From positions 3,121 through 67,120 of the forward strand of contig CAAGNU010000113.1 of the NCBI GenBank assembly GCA_900771365.1: a DNA stretch of 64,000 nucleotides, read 5' to 3'. The position numbers and the translations under genes were made by a program. Under the pieces are notes generated by a model. It worked only from the letters and a program-made list of their open reading frames with translations. It was not told the origin of the DNA and made no database searches. Source of the stretch: Bacteroidales bacterium. Lineage in GTDB: Bacteria; Bacteroidota; Bacteroidia; Bacteroidales; P3. This document shows positions 62,391 to 64,000 of this stretch, piece after piece (within the stretch, counting starts at the first letter, position 1; the number at the start of each line of letters is the position of its first letter).

Positions 62391-63750
62391 TCGCACCTCC
62401 TTTCGGGTAAATACAATCTAACAATCTGCTGGCAATGGCCTTAATAACAGGAACGCAAACAGAGTTCCCAATCAAGTCATAGCCTTCTTTTATTTTCTTG
62501 GGTGACTCAAAATCTTCTAATGAATAGTCCTCTGGGTAGCCGAAGAACCTTAGTCCCTCACGCAAAGTCAAATGGCGGATTCCGTTTCCGTCAACTACGC
62601 CATTTGTACTCATATCCATAGCCACAAGCGTATTGCATGGAACTTCGGGATTTAGAATCTTGCTTATTTCAAATGATAGTTTTCCTGTGACAATATTGTA
62701 TCCTTTCGGTTTTGTTTCGTCAGGGATTCGTGTATAATACGTATGTCCTCTATCGTCTGACTGAACTTTCTGTTGTCTCGGATATTCCAATGTCAGGTAT
62801 TTCTTTTCTACAAGATCATCCAATATTTCTTGGAGATTCGGAACATCGTAAAATGTGCGTATCTGATCGGCTGTCAGTGGCATTCCGTCCATCCACGTTA
62901 TTCCAATAATATCAGCCCAACAATGCTTTCTTCTTTCTTTGAGAAGTATGTTCAAAAACTGCTTCTCTTGGTTTGTTACTGGTCCCTTGTGATTGATGTC
63001 CCAACTATGGATATTGTTAGCACCCCCGCGCTTATCTTTCAACGATTTTCCTATCAATTGCTTGGGCTTGTATTTTTTTAGAAGCGATTTTGAGAAATCA
63101 TTATCTAAACAAGGACGACCTTTCTCCAAAAAGGGACCAACACCTACATGTTTTTGGGGAATAAATTGCAAATCAACCTCTCCAAACTTTTTCTTGCAAC
63201 CAACTATATATACGCGCTTCCTCTTTTGAGGTATTCCAAAGTCGGCAGCATTAAGGACAACGTATTTAGCATTATATCCTAAATCGTTATTCAGAACATT
63301 CATGATAGTTTGGATTGTCCGACCCTCTTTGTCTGTGCTGTTCTCTCTATCATGTGTGACCAGACCTTCTACGTTTTCAAGGATAAATCCATCCACATCT
63401 TTTAACCTATCCTGCAAAATGCGGGCAACTTCAAAGAAAAGCGTTCCACGAGTATCGGCCAATCCCATTTGCTTGCCTGCCGAACTAAATGCCTGACAGG
63501 GGAAACCTCCTAATAGGATATTGAAGCGTTTTAGGCTGCTTGATTTTACTTTTCTTATGTTCGTTTCCTTGATATTTTCGCCTGGGAAATTACGATTTAA
63601 GGCAACTAACGCGGATTTTTTAATCTCAGCAGTAAACACACAACGACCTGTCATGCCCTTTTCTGTCAAGGCCTGTTCGAGACCCAAGCGAATGCCGCCT
63701 AGGCCTGCAAACAAGTCAACGAATCTAACCTCATCTGTTTTTTTGGGCAT
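62383..63750 (-). CDS. DNA (cytosine-5) methyltransferase, first gene of the defence operon
   Basis: This 455-residue C5 methylase has motif I FVDLFAGLGGIRLGLE (about 10), motif IV GGFPCQAFSSAGKQ with the catalytic Cys (about 84), motif VI ILENVEGL (about 120), motif VIII PQKRKRVYIVG (about 178), a target-recognition region at about 200-370, and motifs IX-X (LTLREGLRFFGYP, YDLIGNSVCVPVIKAIA). The recognition region, at about 170 residues, is long. The last codons overlap the next gene. A consensus promoter lies 68 bases upstream. Confidence 0.94.
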   Translation of the reverse strand: MPKKTDEVRFVDLFAGLGGIRLGLEQALTEKGMTGRCVFTAEIKKSALVALNRNFPGENIKETNIRKVKSSSLKRFNILLGGFPCQAFSSAGKQMGLADTRGTLFFEVARILQDRLKDVDGFILENVEGLVTHDRENSTDKEGRTIQTIMNVLNNDLGYNAKYVVLNAADFGIPQKRKRVYIVGCKKKFGEVDLQFIPQKHVGVGPFLEKGRPCLDNDFSKSLLKKYKPKQLIGKSLKDKRGGANNIHSWDINHKGPVTNQEKQFLNILLKERRKHCWADIIGITWMDGMPLTADQIRTFYDVPNLQEILDDLVEKKYLTLEYPRQQKVQSDDRGHTYYTRIPDETKPKGYNIVTGKLSFEISKILNPEVPCNTLVAMDMSTNGVVDGNGIRHLTLREGLRFFGYPEDYSLEDFESPKKIKEGYDLIGNSVCVPVIKAIASRLLDCIYPKGGAND

Positions 63751-63817
63751 ATCAACTATCTGTATTACATCACATAAGACATATATAAGTCATCTGTAAT
63801 TGTCATTATTTATGGTT

Positions 63818-63826
63818 GCAAAGATA
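63818..63826 (-). promoter_or_regulatory. Promoter of the defence operon
   Basis: The minus strand reads TATCTTTGC preceded by AAAAATTCG, a perfect -7 element upstream of the methyltransferase. Confidence 0.78.
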
Positions 63827-63839
63827 CGAATTTTTTTTT

Positions 63840-64000
63840 ATATATGAAAAAGTTTTTGGGGGGCGGGACATTCGTGAAGATGGGGGCGGCGGTGGGGTGA
63901 AGGGCTTTTTTCGGCTTTTTTGGGGGACGTGTTCCGAAAAATCGCGGTCTTGAGCGCACGGCAGGTCGGTTTTTTCGCCCGAAAAGGGGGCGTCAGCAGA
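63840..64000. other. G-rich terminal stretch, no gene supported
   Basis: After the AT-rich promoter the sequence becomes G-rich, with runs of five to six G alternating with T-runs. An 18-codon frame (63844-63900) has no ribosome-binding site. The window ends before its context can be judged. Confidence 0.4.

Noticed and set aside
56780..63750. Defence operon considered as DISARM, BREX or phosphorothioation
   Set aside because: No DUF1998 or PLD protein (DISARM), no PglZ/BrxC (BREX), no DndA-E or Ssp set.
63844..63900. 18-codon frame at the right end
   Set aside because: No ribosome-binding site, overlaps G-runs, and cannot be judged without context.

Overview
The window comes from a member of the Bacteroidales (phylum Bacteroidota). 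The evidence is the recurring Bacteroidota promoter TAnnTTTGC, which I count upstream of at least 14 transcription units, usually preceded by an A-rich run and TCG/TTG. Gene content agrees: a TonB-dependent receptor with a CarboxypepD-like plug extension, proteins with type IX secretion (T9SS) sorting tails, dipeptidyl-peptidase IV and DPP5-like S9 peptidases, ATP-dependent PEP carboxykinase beside pyruvate phosphate dikinase, GldI-like FKBP lipoproteins, and a BT4734/VirE-type replication protein. I cannot name the genus.

Layout. 1-15.4 kb is mostly minus strand: a SWIM zinc-finger protein cut by the left edge, a secreted protein, tRNA-Glu(CTC), an outer-membrane barrel protein, DPP-IV, pckA, ppdK, an OmpA-like protein and a DPP5-like lipoprotein. 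From 15.4 to 25.1 kb is a plus-strand housekeeping block: nrnA-like phosphoesterase, two FKBP lipoproteins, adk, obgE, PAP2 phosphatase, CvpA, dus, a TPR lipoprotein, pyrB-pyrI and a small membrane protein. From 25.7 to 36.3 kb is a minus-strand block: a T9SS-secreted protein, a MerR/GyrI/desulfoferrodoxin-like fusion regulator, hydrolases and acyltransferases, a TonB-dependent receptor, and an ECF sigma factor with a 23-residue leader ORF and a membrane partner. From 37 to 52.7 kb (plus) come a DUF5714 protein, tRNA-Ser(CGA), a 2555-residue multidomain T9SS adhesin-like protein, a beta-helix-like exported protein, a Ser-rich repeat protein, a nucleoside phosphorylase and typA.

From 53 kb onward the window holds accessory DNA. 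A four-gene minus-strand operon of mobile-element type (53.1-56.5 kb) is followed by a separate, AT-rich, five-gene minus-strand operon (56.8-63.8 kb) with its own consensus promoter and terminator. Its genes are a cytosine-5 DNA methyltransferase, a putative type II restriction endonuclease, a ParB-like protein, an SNF2-type helicase and a DUF3883 protein with a PD-(D/E)XK-like signature. This looks like an extended restriction-modification or anti-phage system; I do not recognise the five-gene combination as a named system and consider it the most interesting object here.

The intergenic regions carry interspersed GC-rich repeats. Two homologous copies, at about 11.15-11.34 and 25.44-25.63 kb, share 12-bp direct repeats exactly 106 bp apart. 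There is also a 252-bp block bounded by 14-bp inverted repeats and a hairpin with 39-nt arms at 36.8 kb.
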